DNA of 64,000 bases, taken from assembly GCA_002953655.1 (NCBI GenBank), contig CP025839.1, positions 1,860,001 through 1,924,000 of the forward strand. The letters are read 5' to 3'. This DNA comes from Latilactobacillus sakei (lineage in GTDB: Bacteria > Bacillota > Bacilli > Lactobacillales > Lactobacillaceae). How positions within the stretch are numbered: position 1 is the stretch's first letter; the number at the start of each line of letters is the position of its first letter. The notes below the pieces were generated by a model. It searched no databases. It saw only the letters and a list, made by a program, of their open reading frames with translations, and was not told the DNA's origin. The position numbers and the translations under genes are program-made. Positions 25,521-34,871 of the stretch are shown one piece after another.

Positions 25521-26339
25521 TCAGTTGCCAATAATATTGCTGAACCCATTTCTTAAATCAGTATTTTCTGTTTCCTTAAACGCAATCGAACTCGCTGTAC
25601 TACCTTGTCCTTCTTGCGCAATCAAGACCACTGGACGGCCATCATGAATCGTAAATAGATAGAAATGATCTTCTTCACCGCCACTATTGGCATCTGAATA
25701 AGCTGCGACAACTTTATAATCTGCCTTAGCTGAAACACCGTCTTCGGACCATTTAACGGTTACCGGACTACCGCCGACCTCAGTTTGAATAGCACCCGAT
25801 AATAAGTCACCTGGTAAATCAACACCGTACAGCGAAACATTATGATGATCAGTATACGCTTGGTAATCCTGATTCATTTCAGTGCCCCAGTCAGCCATAA
25901 AGCTCTCTAGACTGTCCTTTTTAGACTCAGTCCATAGCGGATTGGCTACGGATTTCGAACTACTTGATGAGGCTTCTGAATCACTGATACTTTCACTATC
26001 GCTAGCTTGTGAACTTGGTTGTTTTGAAGAAGCACTCGTTGCTGTTTTGGTATTGGTAGCCGGCTTTTGTAGATAGAAACCGGCGCCCACTGCAATTGCT
26101 AAAACAATTAGTCCGCCAATGATGATTGGTAGCCACTTTTTAGATTTTGATTGTTGTTTCACTGCCTGGCGACTAACCACCGGTTCATGGGGTGTGCTAG
26201 CTGAGTTGCTAGGTCCCACCATTTCTTCCTTAGGTTGTTGCGTTGCTGGTTGTTCTGTAGCGTCTTCTAGTGGCTTACCACAATTAATACAGAATCGTGA
26301 ATCTGCGTCATTTTTAGTCCCACAATATTGGCAAAACAT
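25521..26339 (-). CDS. Zinc-ribbon, single-helix membrane protein with DUF4767-like extracellular domain
   Basis: 272 residues. An N-terminal zinc ribbon (Cys3, Cys6, Cys17, Cys20) is followed by a linker, a membrane helix (~70-90), a Ser-rich stretch and a C-terminal domain beginning LESFMADWGTEMNQDYQAY. That start is typical of DUF4767. The ribbon is in the cytoplasm and the domain outside. Function unknown. The gene precedes the serine hydrolase and likely forms a two-gene unit with it. Confidence 0.7.
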   Translation of the reverse strand: MFCQYCGTKNDADSRFCINCGKPLEDATEQPATQQPKEEMVGPSNSASTPHEPVVSRQAVKQQSKSKKWLPIIIGGLIVLAIAVGAGFYLQKPATNTKTATSASSKQPSSQASDSESISDSEASSSSSKSVANPLWTESKKDSLESFMADWGTEMNQDYQAYTDHHNVSLYGVDLPGDLLSGAIQTEVGGSPVTVKWSEDGVSAKADYKVVAAYSDANSGGEEDHFYLFTIHDGRPVVLIAQEGQGSTASSIAFKETENTDLRNGFSNIIGN

Positions 26340-26412
26340 GTCGTTCCCCCCGAGTAATATAGTTTCAACCCTATAATACCATTTATTTCAACCCCTTAAT
26401 AGGTCATCAGCT

Positions 26413-28113
26413 CTATACAGATTTAAAATAACGGGCACCTTCAATAGTGTGAAAATAAATCACCGTTTCGACCATTTCATTATTGACACTACTTAGAAAT
26501 GGCCATTCACCCTGGAGGACCCGCAATGCAGTATGCGGACGCGATAATTCCTTTTGGAAGTTTTCTTGGACCGCCACTGGCGTATCTCTGAAAATCTTAG
26601 CATCGTATAAATAACGCGCGTAGGCACTAAATAAACGTTTGGCTGCTGGGGTTTTAATCGCCCCATAAACTTCTCGTAGTGCTTGTAGCCCGTAAGCAAC
26701 TAAACTGGCCAGCATAATTGAACCATTTTTATTTTCGACGCGTTTAAGATGGCGAATCAAGTTACCCCAAAACTGACTGTAAGCCTGCATCTCATCATCT
26801 TTGAGATAATCCCGAATATCTGACACAAAAGGATAGGTCCAGTTACGGGCATTCAAATAATTGGCCGTGCCAATATAGAACGTATATGGAAAGCCAAAAT
26901 AAATCCGCGTTAAATCCTTGATAAACCATTCATTATTGATTTCGGCATAGTGTAAGCCCGTTTTAACCTGTAGGAGTTGCTCAATTTTCTTATCTTGCGT
27001 ATTTTGCTTGGTTAATTCAAATAGCGCTTGCCAAGTCGCATCATCACATAAATCTGGTCGATAATGCTTAATTTGCTTCAATTGAACCGGTGCTGCATTC
27101 AAGGTGTAACCCGCGTTAAACGGTTGGTCCAATAACTGCAAGGTTTGCACAAAATGACCGCCCAGTGAATGGCCGAGACCATAAATCCGTGTTGTCGCTT
27201 CAATTTTTTTAACATGTCGAACCACGTAGCGGGTGAAACGCCGTGCTAGTTGTAGTTGCTCGTCGTTATCGGTGTGACCAATCAACATCGCATCGATATT
27301 ATATTTCCAGTCCTGATAACTCTCGCGAACATAATTATCCAAACGCTGCCGGAACGATTTAATCCGCGGATCATCCATCGTCCCCTCTGTTCCTTTATAC
27401 GAAATAAACGTCATACTCTGCTGTTTGAAGGTGAAATAATAGGCAACGGCTGAGAACCCGGTATTTTCGGCATTCGGTAAAATAGTTCGCGCATCATAAA
27501 TCAACACATTATCCACCGATTGTTGCGTGTATCGATAAACCAATAAGCGAATATGACGTTGAATTTCTACTGGTGTAAACATAATATCCATATAATTGAG
27601 CATCATTATCGCCATTTTAAAATCCCGGCTTAAAAATGGCACCGCCACCGGCGCAATATTGGGCCGATAGTGTGCAATGAACATGTTTTTTTCGGTTTCG
27701 TATAAATAAGCCAGTAATTGGTCACACAAGACGATGCTGGTTTCGATTTTCTCCCCTTGTAAATTCAGGATTAACTGGCGCAGGCGATTAATTTTGCGTT
27801 GCCGATTATACTGGGGTGTCGTGGTCCAAGCGGCTTGACTTTGTTGATTAAGCTCATTCAATTGACCGATTTTCTGGCGTAAATAAATATCGCCACTAGT
27901 CATTTTTAGCAATTGTTTCAAAAGCTTTGTCTTTTGATTTCGCAACTGTTGGTACCGAAATTCGAAGCGATTATTCTGGCGTAATAATTCTTGTGACTGT
28001 TCACGATTTAAAGTTAATGGCACCTTTAAATGCGCTTTGAACAATAGCTTGCCTAAATCATCTAAAACAGTCTCTAGGCGGGTTAAATAAATTATCATTT
28101 GTTCAATTTCCAT
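26413..28113 (-). CDS. Alpha/beta hydrolase (DUF2974/lipase-3-like)
   Basis: 566 residues from ATG at 28113, with GAGGT eight bases upstream; the frame extends 16 codons further without a better ribosome site. An N-terminal helical, charged region (1-150) precedes a hydrolase domain with nucleophile elbow GLGHSLGGH (Ser316). SYKGTEGTMDD near 240 resembles the oxyanion-side segment of lipase-3-like proteins. No signal peptide. It probably acts on a lipid or ester in the cytoplasm, substrate unknown. Confidence 0.7.
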   Translation of the reverse strand: MEIEQMIIYLTRLETVLDDLGKLLFKAHLKVPLTLNREQSQELLRQNNRFEFRYQQLRNQKTKLLKQLLKMTSGDIYLRQKIGQLNELNQQSQAAWTTTPQYNRQRKINRLRQLILNLQGEKIETSIVLCDQLLAYLYETEKNMFIAHYRPNIAPVAVPFLSRDFKMAIMMLNYMDIMFTPVEIQRHIRLLVYRYTQQSVDNVLIYDARTILPNAENTGFSAVAYYFTFKQQSMTFISYKGTEGTMDDPRIKSFRQRLDNYVRESYQDWKYNIDAMLIGHTDNDEQLQLARRFTRYVVRHVKKIEATTRIYGLGHSLGGHFVQTLQLLDQPFNAGYTLNAAPVQLKQIKHYRPDLCDDATWQALFELTKQNTQDKKIEQLLQVKTGLHYAEINNEWFIKDLTRIYFGFPYTFYIGTANYLNARNWTYPFVSDIRDYLKDDEMQAYSQFWGNLIRHLKRVENKNGSIMLASLVAYGLQALREVYGAIKTPAAKRLFSAYARYLYDAKIFRDTPVAVQENFQKELSRPHTALRVLQGEWPFLSSVNNEMVETVIYFHTIEGARYFKSV

Positions 28114-28226
28114 TATCATGACCTCGATTTCACAATTATTTCCCAGGCAATTGCCCACCAACCAAAATATGTTATCTACTATTATAGCTGATTTGAAAAT
28201 AAGACGCCCGCCGCAGCTCTTTCCAA

Positions 28227-28267
28227 TAAAAAAGTTGCGGCAAAAATGATTTTGGCCGCAACTTTCT
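28227..28267 (-). terminator. Terminator of lacLM
   Basis: AAAGTTGCGGCCAAAA pairs with TTTTTGCCGCAACTTT; T-run on the minus strand. Confidence 0.85.
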
Positions 28268-28274
28268 TTACTTT

Positions 28275-29231
28275 TTAAAACGAAATTTCAAATTCAAAAT
28301 GATGATCCTGCGTCGCATCGATTTGATAGGCCACTTCTACGTCGCTGCCCCAACTATCGATACCGCCCACCCCACGAACGGCTCCTAAAATACTTAAAAC
28401 TGTTCGATGTGGTGCCGGTAGTTCTGAATGATGAGTCGCATTCTCCAATTCTTCAGCCGTATATGGTAGACATGAAAAGGCAAACGGTTGAGCGACTGCT
28501 TTGAACTTCAAGCCAGTTTCGACTGGCTCACGTAAGCGATTATCTAACACTGCTTGCCGATAAACCGTCACCCAATCGGTAGCCATATGCACACCACAAT
28601 CTTGTGGCACCAGATAAGGCGTCACAGGTAGCCCGGTGACTTCATACTCACCAGCTATTCCACCGGCCATTCGATCCGGATACGTTTCCCCCGACAAGCC
28701 TTGATAAATAAAACGCGTTGCTGGGGTTGGCATGACAAAGCGTAAACCAAAGACTGGTAATGATGATAACCCAGCTTGACCATGATAAGTCACCGCTACA
28801 CAGATTTTACCACCAGCTTGAATCGTATAACTGACTTCTACCGTCGTCTGCGGCGTCGTGATTGTTTGATAGGTATACGTAATTGTTACTTCTTGGGCTG
28901 TTTCTTGACCATTATAGCGATTATTCTCGGGACCAATTGGTAACGGAATCGTTTGACCATCAATCGCCACTGCAATCGATTGACAAGCAATGAACTGATC
29001 GGCAGCTAGCCACATTCCTGATTTCAATGGAAATTGATTGCCACGGTCATTATCGGTAGTTGCCCGCCAAAAAGTCGGTTTTGGTGAGCGATAAAGCCAT
29101 TCTTTCCCTTGAATCCGCAATGATTCTGGGCCGCCCGTTTGATACGAAAAGAGGTAGTGAAAGTCAGGACCTTTAAGGCCTAAAGTCACATCTCCAAAGA
29201 TCACTGCTAAGCGTTTATTTGTGTTCGCCAT
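28275..29231 (-). CDS. lacM: Beta-galactosidase small subunit
   Basis: 318 residues from the ATG at 29231 (MANTNKRLAVIFGD). The frame is open for 40 codons further, but those lie inside lacL. The sequence corresponds to the C-terminal domain 5 of LacZ (FWRATTDNDRGNQF, YSYTIQAGGKI-like strands). LacM joins LacL to form the active heterodimer that cleaves lactose. It overlaps lacL by 17 bp, which is characteristic of lacLM and implies coupled translation. Confidence 0.95.
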   Translation of the reverse strand: MANTNKRLAVIFGDVTLGLKGPDFHYLFSYQTGGPESLRIQGKEWLYRSPKPTFWRATTDNDRGNQFPLKSGMWLAADQFIACQSIAVAIDGQTIPLPIGPENNRYNGQETAQEVTITYTYQTITTPQTTVEVSYTIQAGGKICVAVTYHGQAGLSSLPVFGLRFVMPTPATRFIYQGLSGETYPDRMAGGIAGEYEVTGLPVTPYLVPQDCGVHMATDWVTVYRQAVLDNRLREPVETGLKFKAVAQPFAFSCLPYTAEELENATHHSELPAPHRTVLSILGAVRGVGGIDSWGSDVEVAYQIDATQDHHFEFEISF

Positions 29232-31092
29232 AATAGTATCTAACCTCCTGCATTGCTGGTTTTTCGTCGCGGGTAGCAAAAACCAACCCATCCCCTGAAA
29301 ATTCATAGTCTGATGGGCGGTCATCAAAATCGCCACCATAACGTAATTCACGTTGGCCCGTCACTGGATCTGTCACCAAGAGTGCTTGATCGATGAAATC
29401 CCAGATAAAGCCCCCTTGATACAGGTCATATTGTGATAATAAGTCGATATACGCTTGCATGCCACCCAGCGAATTCCCCATATCATGCATATATTCGCAG
29501 AGAATAAATGGCTTTTGTGGGTCGTTATCTAAGTAAGCCTTAATCTCAGCCGGTGTCGCATACATCCGACTTTCAACATCCGAAATCGTCGCTTTGTACT
29601 CAGGTGCCCGGAAGACGCCTTCATAATGCACTAAGCGTGTTGGATCTTGTTGCTTATAATAGGCGTTCATCTTCTCAAGAACACTACCAGCGTATGATTC
29701 GTTGCCTAACGACCAAAAGAGAATTGACACGTGATTCTTAAAGGTTTCAAAATTAGTCCGCGCGCGATCGAGCGTCGCCGCTTCCCATTCATCGTAGGAA
29801 CCCGGTACGTTCCAAGACGGTTCGACCGCCCCCATCTTTTGCCAAGAACCATGCGATTCCAAATTGGTTTCAGCCATCATATAGAGGCCGGCTTGATCAC
29901 AACGATTATAAAAGGATAACCGATCTGGATAATGCGATGTTCGGACGGCATTGATATGGTTGCGCTGCATGCAGGCGATATCCCACGCCTCATCTTCAGG
30001 CGTAATTGTCCGACCAGTTTCAGGATGCCATTCATGCCGATTGACGCCATTAATCACTAACCGTTGCCCGTTGAGCAACATTACCCGATCTTTAATCTCA
30101 ATTTTACGGAAGCCAAATGGTTGCTGACTAATTTCAATCGTTTCCCCAGCTTGATCCACAACTTCCAGCTCTAATGTGTATAAATTGGGAGTTTGATTGG
30201 ACCACGCTTGCACCAATTCGGGCATTTTATAAAGATCGTTAACCTGAGCGGTACTTGTTAAGTCGGCCGTTAAAATGATTTGATGTTGGTCCCTAATGCG
30301 TAGCTGAACTCGGTTTTCATCCCCTGAAAATTGGAGGCGGAGTTTCACCTGTCCGGTTTGCTGTGCCACATCATATTCGGGAATCACCCATAAATCTTCC
30401 AAATGCGTGCGGGGTTTAGCTAACAACTTAACATCCCGGAAAATCCCGAAGAAGCGGAAGAAATCTTGATCTTCGATGAAAGCCGCACTACTGCGCTTAT
30501 GCACTTCAACCGCCAAGCAATTATCCGTTTCTTTGAGATATGGCGTCAAATCAAATTCGGACGGTGTAAAACTATCTTCAGCATAGCCGATAAACTGACC
30601 GTTTAGCCAAACATACATCGCTTGTTCGACCCCTTCAAAGCGAATGATGACCCGTTGCTTTCTTAAAGCCGGGGTTAAATCGAAATGGTGCAGGTATGAA
30701 CCGACGGGATTATAATCGGCTTCGCTAAACATGCCGCGGTGTTGCTTGTCATCAGACGTTGCAAACGCAGGACGCCGATAATAATGCCCTTCCCACGGAT
30801 ACATGGTGTTGATGTAGTGCAATTGCTCATAACCCGCCAATTCGATATGTTGGGGCACTGTAATTGGTTCAAAATCTTGCGCATCAAATGCTAATTCATA
30901 AAAAGATTTAGGTCGACTCGCCGCATTAACGCTGTAGTGGAATTGCCACGTGCCATTCAAAGATTGTTCAAACGAACTCTGTTGTTGGGCCATTTCGGCC
31001 AATGTCGCATAGTAGCGGTGATCACTGTGGGCAGGCAATTGGCCCACTCTGAATACGGCCGGTGTATCTAACCATTGAATATTAGGTTGCAT
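29215..31092 (-). CDS. lacL: Beta-galactosidase large subunit (GH2)
   Basis: 625 residues from the ATG at 31092. A TTG five codons upstream is open, but GGAGG lies within those codons and serves the ATG. GH2 catalytic residues: Glu465 (SLGNES, acid/base) and Glu533 (ILCEYMHDMGNS, nucleophile). Carbohydrate-binding and Ig-like domains precede the barrel. With LacM it hydrolyses lactose in the cytoplasm. Strong promoter and cre site upstream show catabolite control. No lactose permease gene is adjacent in this window. Confidence 0.96.
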   Translation of the reverse strand: MQPNIQWLDTPAVFRVGQLPAHSDHRYYATLAEMAQQQSSFEQSLNGTWQFHYSVNAASRPKSFYELAFDAQDFEPITVPQHIELAGYEQLHYINTMYPWEGHYYRRPAFATSDDKQHRGMFSEADYNPVGSYLHHFDLTPALRKQRVIIRFEGVEQAMYVWLNGQFIGYAEDSFTPSEFDLTPYLKETDNCLAVEVHKRSSAAFIEDQDFFRFFGIFRDVKLLAKPRTHLEDLWVIPEYDVAQQTGQVKLRLQFSGDENRVQLRIRDQHQIILTADLTSTAQVNDLYKMPELVQAWSNQTPNLYTLELEVVDQAGETIEISQQPFGFRKIEIKDRVMLLNGQRLVINGVNRHEWHPETGRTITPEDEAWDIACMQRNHINAVRTSHYPDRLSFYNRCDQAGLYMMAETNLESHGSWQKMGAVEPSWNVPGSYDEWEAATLDRARTNFETFKNHVSILFWSLGNESYAGSVLEKMNAYYKQQDPTRLVHYEGVFRAPEYKATISDVESRMYATPAEIKAYLDNDPQKPFILCEYMHDMGNSLGGMQAYIDLLSQYDLYQGGFIWDFIDQALLVTDPVTGQRELRYGGDFDDRPSDYEFSGDGLVFATRDEKPAMQEVRYYYGEHK

Positions 31093-31114
31093 AAGCTTAA
31101 CCTCCAAGTCTAAA

Positions 31115-31128
31115 TTAAAACGGTTTCA
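31115..31128 (-). promoter_or_regulatory. cre site of lacLM
   Basis: TGAAACCGTTTTAA on the minus strand, one mismatch from the cre consensus, between -10 and the Shine-Dalgarno. Confidence 0.7.
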
Positions 31129-31134
31129 TTTTTG

Positions 31135-31163
31135 AGTATAGAAGTTTGTTACTAGGATGTCAA
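31135..31163 (-). promoter_or_regulatory. Promoter of lacLM
   Basis: Consensus TTGACA (31158-31163), 17-bp spacer, TATACT (31135-31140) on the minus strand. The -35 touches the terminator of the upstream gene. Confidence 0.88.
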
Positions 31164-31198
31164 AAAGAACCCTACACAATTAGTGTCAGGGTTCTTTT
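31162..31198. terminator. Terminator between the XRE/membrane-protein pair and lacLM
   Basis: AAAAGAACCCTACAC and GTGTCAGGGTTCTTTT form a near-perfect stem. Confidence 0.85.
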
Positions 31199-31204
31199 CA
31201 GACT

Positions 31205-31720
31205 TTATTCCTGTAATAGATGTAAATCCTTTTTCTTTCTAAAGTAACTGCCCACGCCGACGATGATCCCTGATACACCCCAAATAATGGCTACCGTCCA
31301 GCTGGCATCTGTCGGGCGTTGTTGAATAAACGGAATCACAATTGTCAGCCAAATGAACATCCCGACTGCCCAATTGATGCCCCGCCAGACCGAACGGACC
31401 TTCAATTGCTTAAGGGCCGCTTGGTAAGTCGGCATATCATAAAATTCAGTCTGATCAACCGCGGCTTTGCGGACCAAACGCGCCGTATAAACGCCGTTAA
31501 TCAGTTGCGTTAGAATCAAAAAGAAAGTCCCCAACGTCAACATTGCACCATGCGATAAGTCCCAAATTAAACTGACGAACATCAAGATTGTCAGCACACA
31601 ATAAGTTAATAAGTTGGCCTTTACCAAAATATGATCAATCGTCGCGCTTTGTTGTTCATCGCGCGCCCCCCAATAACCAATTTGTTGTTTCAATAACCAC
31701 TCTTCAAAACGGTTAAGCAT
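31205..31720 (-). CDS. Small membrane protein (DUF3278-like) paired with XRE regulator
   Basis: 171 residues with four hydrophobic segments (about 37-55, 60-78, 112-130, 140-160) and a short basic tail. It overlaps the 3' end of an XRE regulator gene by 8 bp. Such regulator plus small membrane protein pairs are common in lactobacilli, and the family resembles DUF3278, though I could not verify that. Function unknown. Confidence 0.65.
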   Translation of the reverse strand: MLNRFEEWLLKQQIGYWGARDEQQSATIDHILVKANLLTYCVLTILMFVSLIWDLSHGAMLTLGTFFLILTQLINGVYTARLVRKAAVDQTEFYDMPTYQAALKQLKVRSVWRGINWAVGMFIWLTIVIPFIQQRPTDASWTVAIIWGVSGIIVGVGSYFRKKKDLHLLQE

Positions 31721-31916
31721 TACGGTCCCCCACCTTCCAAAATAACGTATTTAGATCCGTTTCTAGCACCTGAGCTAACTTAATACATAAAGCCAATGAT
31801 GGATTATATTTATTATTCTCAATTAAGTTGATCGTCTGGCGCGCCACTTGGACACGTCTAGCCAATTCAGTTTGTGATATCCCGATTGACTGCCGATATT
31901 GTCTAATATTATTCAT
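31713..31916 (-). CDS. Small XRE-type HTH regulator
   Basis: 67 residues from the ATG at 31916, with GAGAGGATGA upstream; another ATG two codons earlier abuts the ribosome site. The whole protein is one helix-turn-helix domain (ISQTELARRVQVARQTINLI, then NPSLALCIKLAQVLETDLN). Translationally coupled to the membrane protein gene that follows, so it probably controls that pair. Confidence 0.85.
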   Translation of the reverse strand: MNNIRQYRQSIGISQTELARRVQVARQTINLIENNKYNPSLALCIKLAQVLETDLNTLFWKVGDRNA

Positions 31917-32006
31917 ATTCATCCTCTCAAAACTGTCATATATAAATGACTAACTATAGTTTACAATTTTTGCCAGAATTGTCAATTATATGTGACAATT
32001 CCAACT

Positions 32007-32040
32007 AAAAAAAACCACTATCACTAGTGATTCTCTTTTT
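32007..32040 (-). terminator. Terminator of the nitroreductase gene
   Basis: AATCACTA pairs with TAGTGGTT (one G-U) around GTGA, followed by eight T on the minus strand. Confidence 0.7.
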
Positions 32041-32777
32041 TATGCTAATGTAAACCCCTGCTTCTTCAAAAAGGCTCCCACTTCTGGGCGACGTGGTTCA
32101 CTGAAGAAGGCGAGGTTCTTACTCGTCCAATCGGCTTGTTGGCGATTTGATCCCCGATTAGCATAGTAGTCTGCAATTTGTTGATCGTACTGTTTTAAAT
32201 CCGCAAATTGATCCCGTGGATATTGATTCTGCGCTACTTGATTATGCTGTGGCAGGCGCGGTTTAACTTGATTTTTTGTCTTGGGAATCCCTACCGTTAA
32301 TCCAAAAAGCGGCACTGTATATTCCGGTAAGCCCAGTAATTCGGCTACCCGCGCAATATCATTGCGAATCCCGCCGATATAACAAATACCGAGTCCTAAT
32401 GATTCCGCAGCGACCGCCATATCTTCGGCAGCAATCGTCGTATCCACACTGGCCACTAGCAAGGCCTCCATATTTTGAACCCCCGCCAAAGATTGGCCCT
32501 GGGCTTTTAAGATTGCAGCTTGCCGGTATAAATCCGCAACGAAGACGTAAAATGTACCGGTCTGATTGACGTAGCTAGCACTATTGGAAATCGTTGCAAT
32601 TTCGGCGCGCAACGCGACATCCGTCACTTCAATAATTGAAAAAGCTTGAACGAAGTTAGAAGACGAACCACTCTGGGCCGCCGCAATTAATTGCTGTTTT
32701 ACCTCAGCGTTCAAGGGTGTTGCTTCAAAATCCCGAACAGAAACATGTTGTTGCATTTGTGCGATTAAATCAGACAT
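32040..32777 (-). CDS. NADPH-dependent flavin oxidoreductase (nitroreductase family)
   Basis: 245 residues. FMN-binding nitroreductase fold: HVSVRDFEATPL at the N-terminus (HxSxRxF motif), AAQSGSSSNFVQ, and AAESLGLGICYIGGIRN. The layout matches NfrA-type oxidoreductases, which reduce flavins, nitro compounds or quinones with NADPH. It is a single gene between two terminators. AAGGAG lies before the ATG. Confidence 0.85.
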   Translation of the reverse strand: MSDLIAQMQQHVSVRDFEATPLNAEVKQQLIAAAQSGSSSNFVQAFSIIEVTDVALRAEIATISNSASYVNQTGTFYVFVADLYRQAAILKAQGQSLAGVQNMEALLVASVDTTIAAEDMAVAAESLGLGICYIGGIRNDIARVAELLGLPEYTVPLFGLTVGIPKTKNQVKPRLPQHNQVAQNQYPRDQFADLKQYDQQIADYYANRGSNRQQADWTSKNLAFFSEPRRPEVGAFLKKQGFTLA

Positions 32778-32845
32778 TGATAAACTCCTTATTCCATAAT
32801 AATCTTAGCAGAACGCTGTCTTATTTTAGCACTTAATAACGCATT

Positions 32846-32880
32846 AAAAAATACACTAGCATTATCACCAGTGTATTTTT
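32846..32880 (-). terminator. Terminator of the repeat-domain membrane protein gene
   Basis: AAAAATACACT and AGTGTATTTTT around a 12-base loop. Confidence 0.85.
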
Positions 32881-32889
32881 ATAACTTCT

Positions 32890-34047
32890 TTATTGAATTA
32901 AAAGGGCATTTTTTTCAATTCGTTTCTGAATAATTGGTAAGTTATCGGTTGAGATACTCTTAACCCCATCTTCATCTGTATTTTTCGAATCAATATTCAA
33001 TACGTTATCTTCTAGTGTTAAATCCTTAATCCCATAACTCTTGTATTGTGTTGTTTTTTCAACAGCTTCTAACTTAGGAATATCCGTCACTTTATACAAC
33101 GTCAAAATCGTTATTTTAGGTGTTGGCACGCTGCTATTAACTGATACCAATGATGTGTCGCGTTCATTATCGCTACTACCATAACTCATATCAATATTGG
33201 TATTATCACCATTAACCATCGCATACGTATGGATTTTCTCGACCTGGTAGGTATCATACTCACCATTTTTATTTTCGTTATGCATGAATGCTGTATTCAA
33301 TTTAATCACATCATCCATATTACTAATTTGGGTAATGTCTGTCAGACCGGTTACCTTAACCGTCACCTCGTGCTGACCTACAAATGCCGTCCCTTCATCA
33401 GCGTCATATAAACGATAAACATTAATTTTTACAGTGTCCCTGTTTTTCAAGTGACCGTTATGTTTAATCTTAATCGTCTCGTTACCATATTGTTTACTTG
33501 TTATTTTAGCCTGTCCGAAACCATCATAACCCACAAATTTAACCTTTAAGTGCGCCATAATATCCTTTGCTTTAACCACTTTGACTTGCTTCAAACCTTT
33601 AACTGTATATTCTTTTTCAAACGGCTGCACCTTAATTTCTTTTAGCGGTACTCTCACGATTAATTTTACTTTATCACCGTTTGACAGATTCCCATTTGGT
33701 ATGAAGTTAATCGAAACCATTTTTGCCAAAGAGGCTGCCTTGCTAGCCTTACTAAAAATATTCATGAGATTATTGAGGCCCGTTCTTTCAGCTTGATCAA
33801 TTTCACGATTACTAAGTCCTCTTTTTTTACCGATATATTCAAACATATTTTTGGTTACTATCTGCTGATTGTAACTTGCGGTACCATGCCCGTTGTAGCC
33901 TTCAAAAGACACAACGATATCCTTTGAAACATCGTATTTCTGATGACTACGCCAGACTGAAAAGCCACCGATAATCACGACTAGTGCGACTAGCGCTAAC
34001 CACCATTTACGATCAATTCGTTTTAATTTTGCCATTAATTCAGCCAT
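32890..34047 (-). CDS. Membrane-anchored extracellular protein of unknown function
   Basis: 385 residues: one N-terminal membrane helix (about 14-28, basic residues before it), then an extracellular part. Two similar modules are visible, one beginning FEGYNGHGTASY (~48) and one FVGYDGFGQAKI (~171), each ending in a PFEKEYTVKGL- or GQHEVTVKVTGL-type strand. The third region (about 245-385) is not similar to them. No enzyme motif was found. Part of a run of small envelope genes. Confidence 0.6.
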   Translation of the reverse strand: MAELMAKLKRIDRKWWLALVALVVIIGGFSVWRSHQKYDVSKDIVVSFEGYNGHGTASYNQQIVTKNMFEYIGKKRGLSNREIDQAERTGLNNLMNIFSKASKAASLAKMVSINFIPNGNLSNGDKVKLIVRVPLKEIKVQPFEKEYTVKGLKQVKVVKAKDIMAHLKVKFVGYDGFGQAKITSKQYGNETIKIKHNGHLKNRDTVKINVYRLYDADEGTAFVGQHEVTVKVTGLTDITQISNMDDVIKLNTAFMHNENKNGEYDTYQVEKIHTYAMVNGDNTNIDMSYGSSDNERDTSLVSVNSSVPTPKITILTLYKVTDIPKLEAVEKTTQYKSYGIKDLTLEDNVLNIDSKNTDEDGVKSISTDNLPIIQKRIEKNALLIQ

Positions 34048-34101
34048 CTACGCTAACACTCCCCCGTTAATTCTTTCGTAATCGCTCACTAGTACTAAAG
34101 A

Positions 34102-34136
34102 AGGAGCTGGGACAAATCGCAATTTGTGCCAACTCC
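34102..34136 (-). terminator. Probable terminator of the 98-residue membrane protein gene
   Basis: AGGAGTTGGCACAAA pairs with TTTGTCCCAGCTCCT; the following T-run on the minus strand is short. Confidence 0.55.
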
Positions 34137-34170
34137 TAATGATATTTGGCCAATAAATTGGTCAAATTAA

Positions 34171-34467
34171 TTAAAATGTCAATGCTGACGCGATACCACC
34201 CAGCACACTCATAATAATAAAAATAACAAAAAATGAAATAGCCGTGCCAGCAATCGCAAATCCCCGTGGTTTCTTAAAAAGACCAACAATTGAGAAAACT
34301 GCGCCTAATAACCATAGCACAATATCCACTCCTGGAATCCAAGAGGTACAAAAGGCCACCAACGCTAAAATAAACCCTGCTAATCCTAATGAATTCTTTT
34401 CTTCTTTTTGAACCACCTGATACGTGTTACCATTATGACCATTATTCCCGTTTTGATTATTATCCAT
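34171..34467 (-). CDS. Small membrane protein, DUF4190-like
   Basis: 98 residues: an Asn/Gly-rich N-terminus, then two or three hydrophobic segments (NSLGLAGFILALVAFC, VLWLLGAVFSIVGLF, GFAIAGTAISFFVIFIIM). The G-x-A-GFILAL pattern with KKPRG between helices fits DUF4190-type proteins. GGGGGA lies before the ATG. Function unknown. Confidence 0.65.
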   Translation of the reverse strand: MDNNQNGNNGHNGNTYQVVQKEEKNSLGLAGFILALVAFCTSWIPGVDIVLWLLGAVFSIVGLFKKPRGFAIAGTAISFFVIFIIMSVLGGIASALTF

Positions 34468-34618
34468 TTAACGACTCCCCCTAATTATGCGCCATCCTAA
34501 AAACATAAAAAATGTAATGACTCTTGTTCGTTATATATTTTAGCACCTCAACATATAAATGTATACCTATTTTTACGTAAAAAGTAGCATTAAAAACACA
34601 TTGCGCGATAAGTAGTCA

Positions 34619-34657
34619 AAAAAAGAACCCTGACAAAATAATTCTTGTCAGGGTTCT
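34619..34657 (-). terminator. Terminator of the 47-residue small ORF
   Basis: AGAACCCTGACAA and TTGTCAGGGTTCT form a perfect 13-bp stem followed by seven T on the minus strand. Confidence 0.85.
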
Positions 34658-34664
34658 GCTATTG

Positions 34665-34808
34665 TTACCAGTGAATTTCTGTAAAAATCTTCGGGCCTTT
34701 ACGCATCTTAGTCCGATCATTTTTAGCGACATCGGTTTGTTTAGACTTCCCGCCGCCCTTTTTTTGATCGATTAAGGCTTGCATCTTTTCTTTTTGCTTT
34801 TGATCCAT
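34665..34808 (-). CDS. Small basic protein, 47 residues
   Basis: Open frame from ATG at 34808 to TAA at 34665. The peptide is rich in Lys and Gln, with MQALIDQKKGGGKSK in the first half and MRKGPKIFTEIHW at the C-terminus. A near-perfect terminator begins 8 bp after the stop and GGTGGG lies ~10 bases upstream. It is too short for usual ORF cut-offs. No function recognised. Confidence 0.65.
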   Translation of the reverse strand: MDQKQKEKMQALIDQKKGGGKSKQTDVAKNDRTKMRKGPKIFTEIHW

Positions 34809-34871
34809 CTTCTTAATCCCACCTATTCTATTCCTATCAGCTTACCACAGTTTATAGTACTACGGCACCTA

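Noticed and set aside
29232-29351. Longer lacM start at 29351
   Set aside because: Those codons lie inside lacL, have no family match, and the known lacLM overlap is reproduced by the ATG at 29231.
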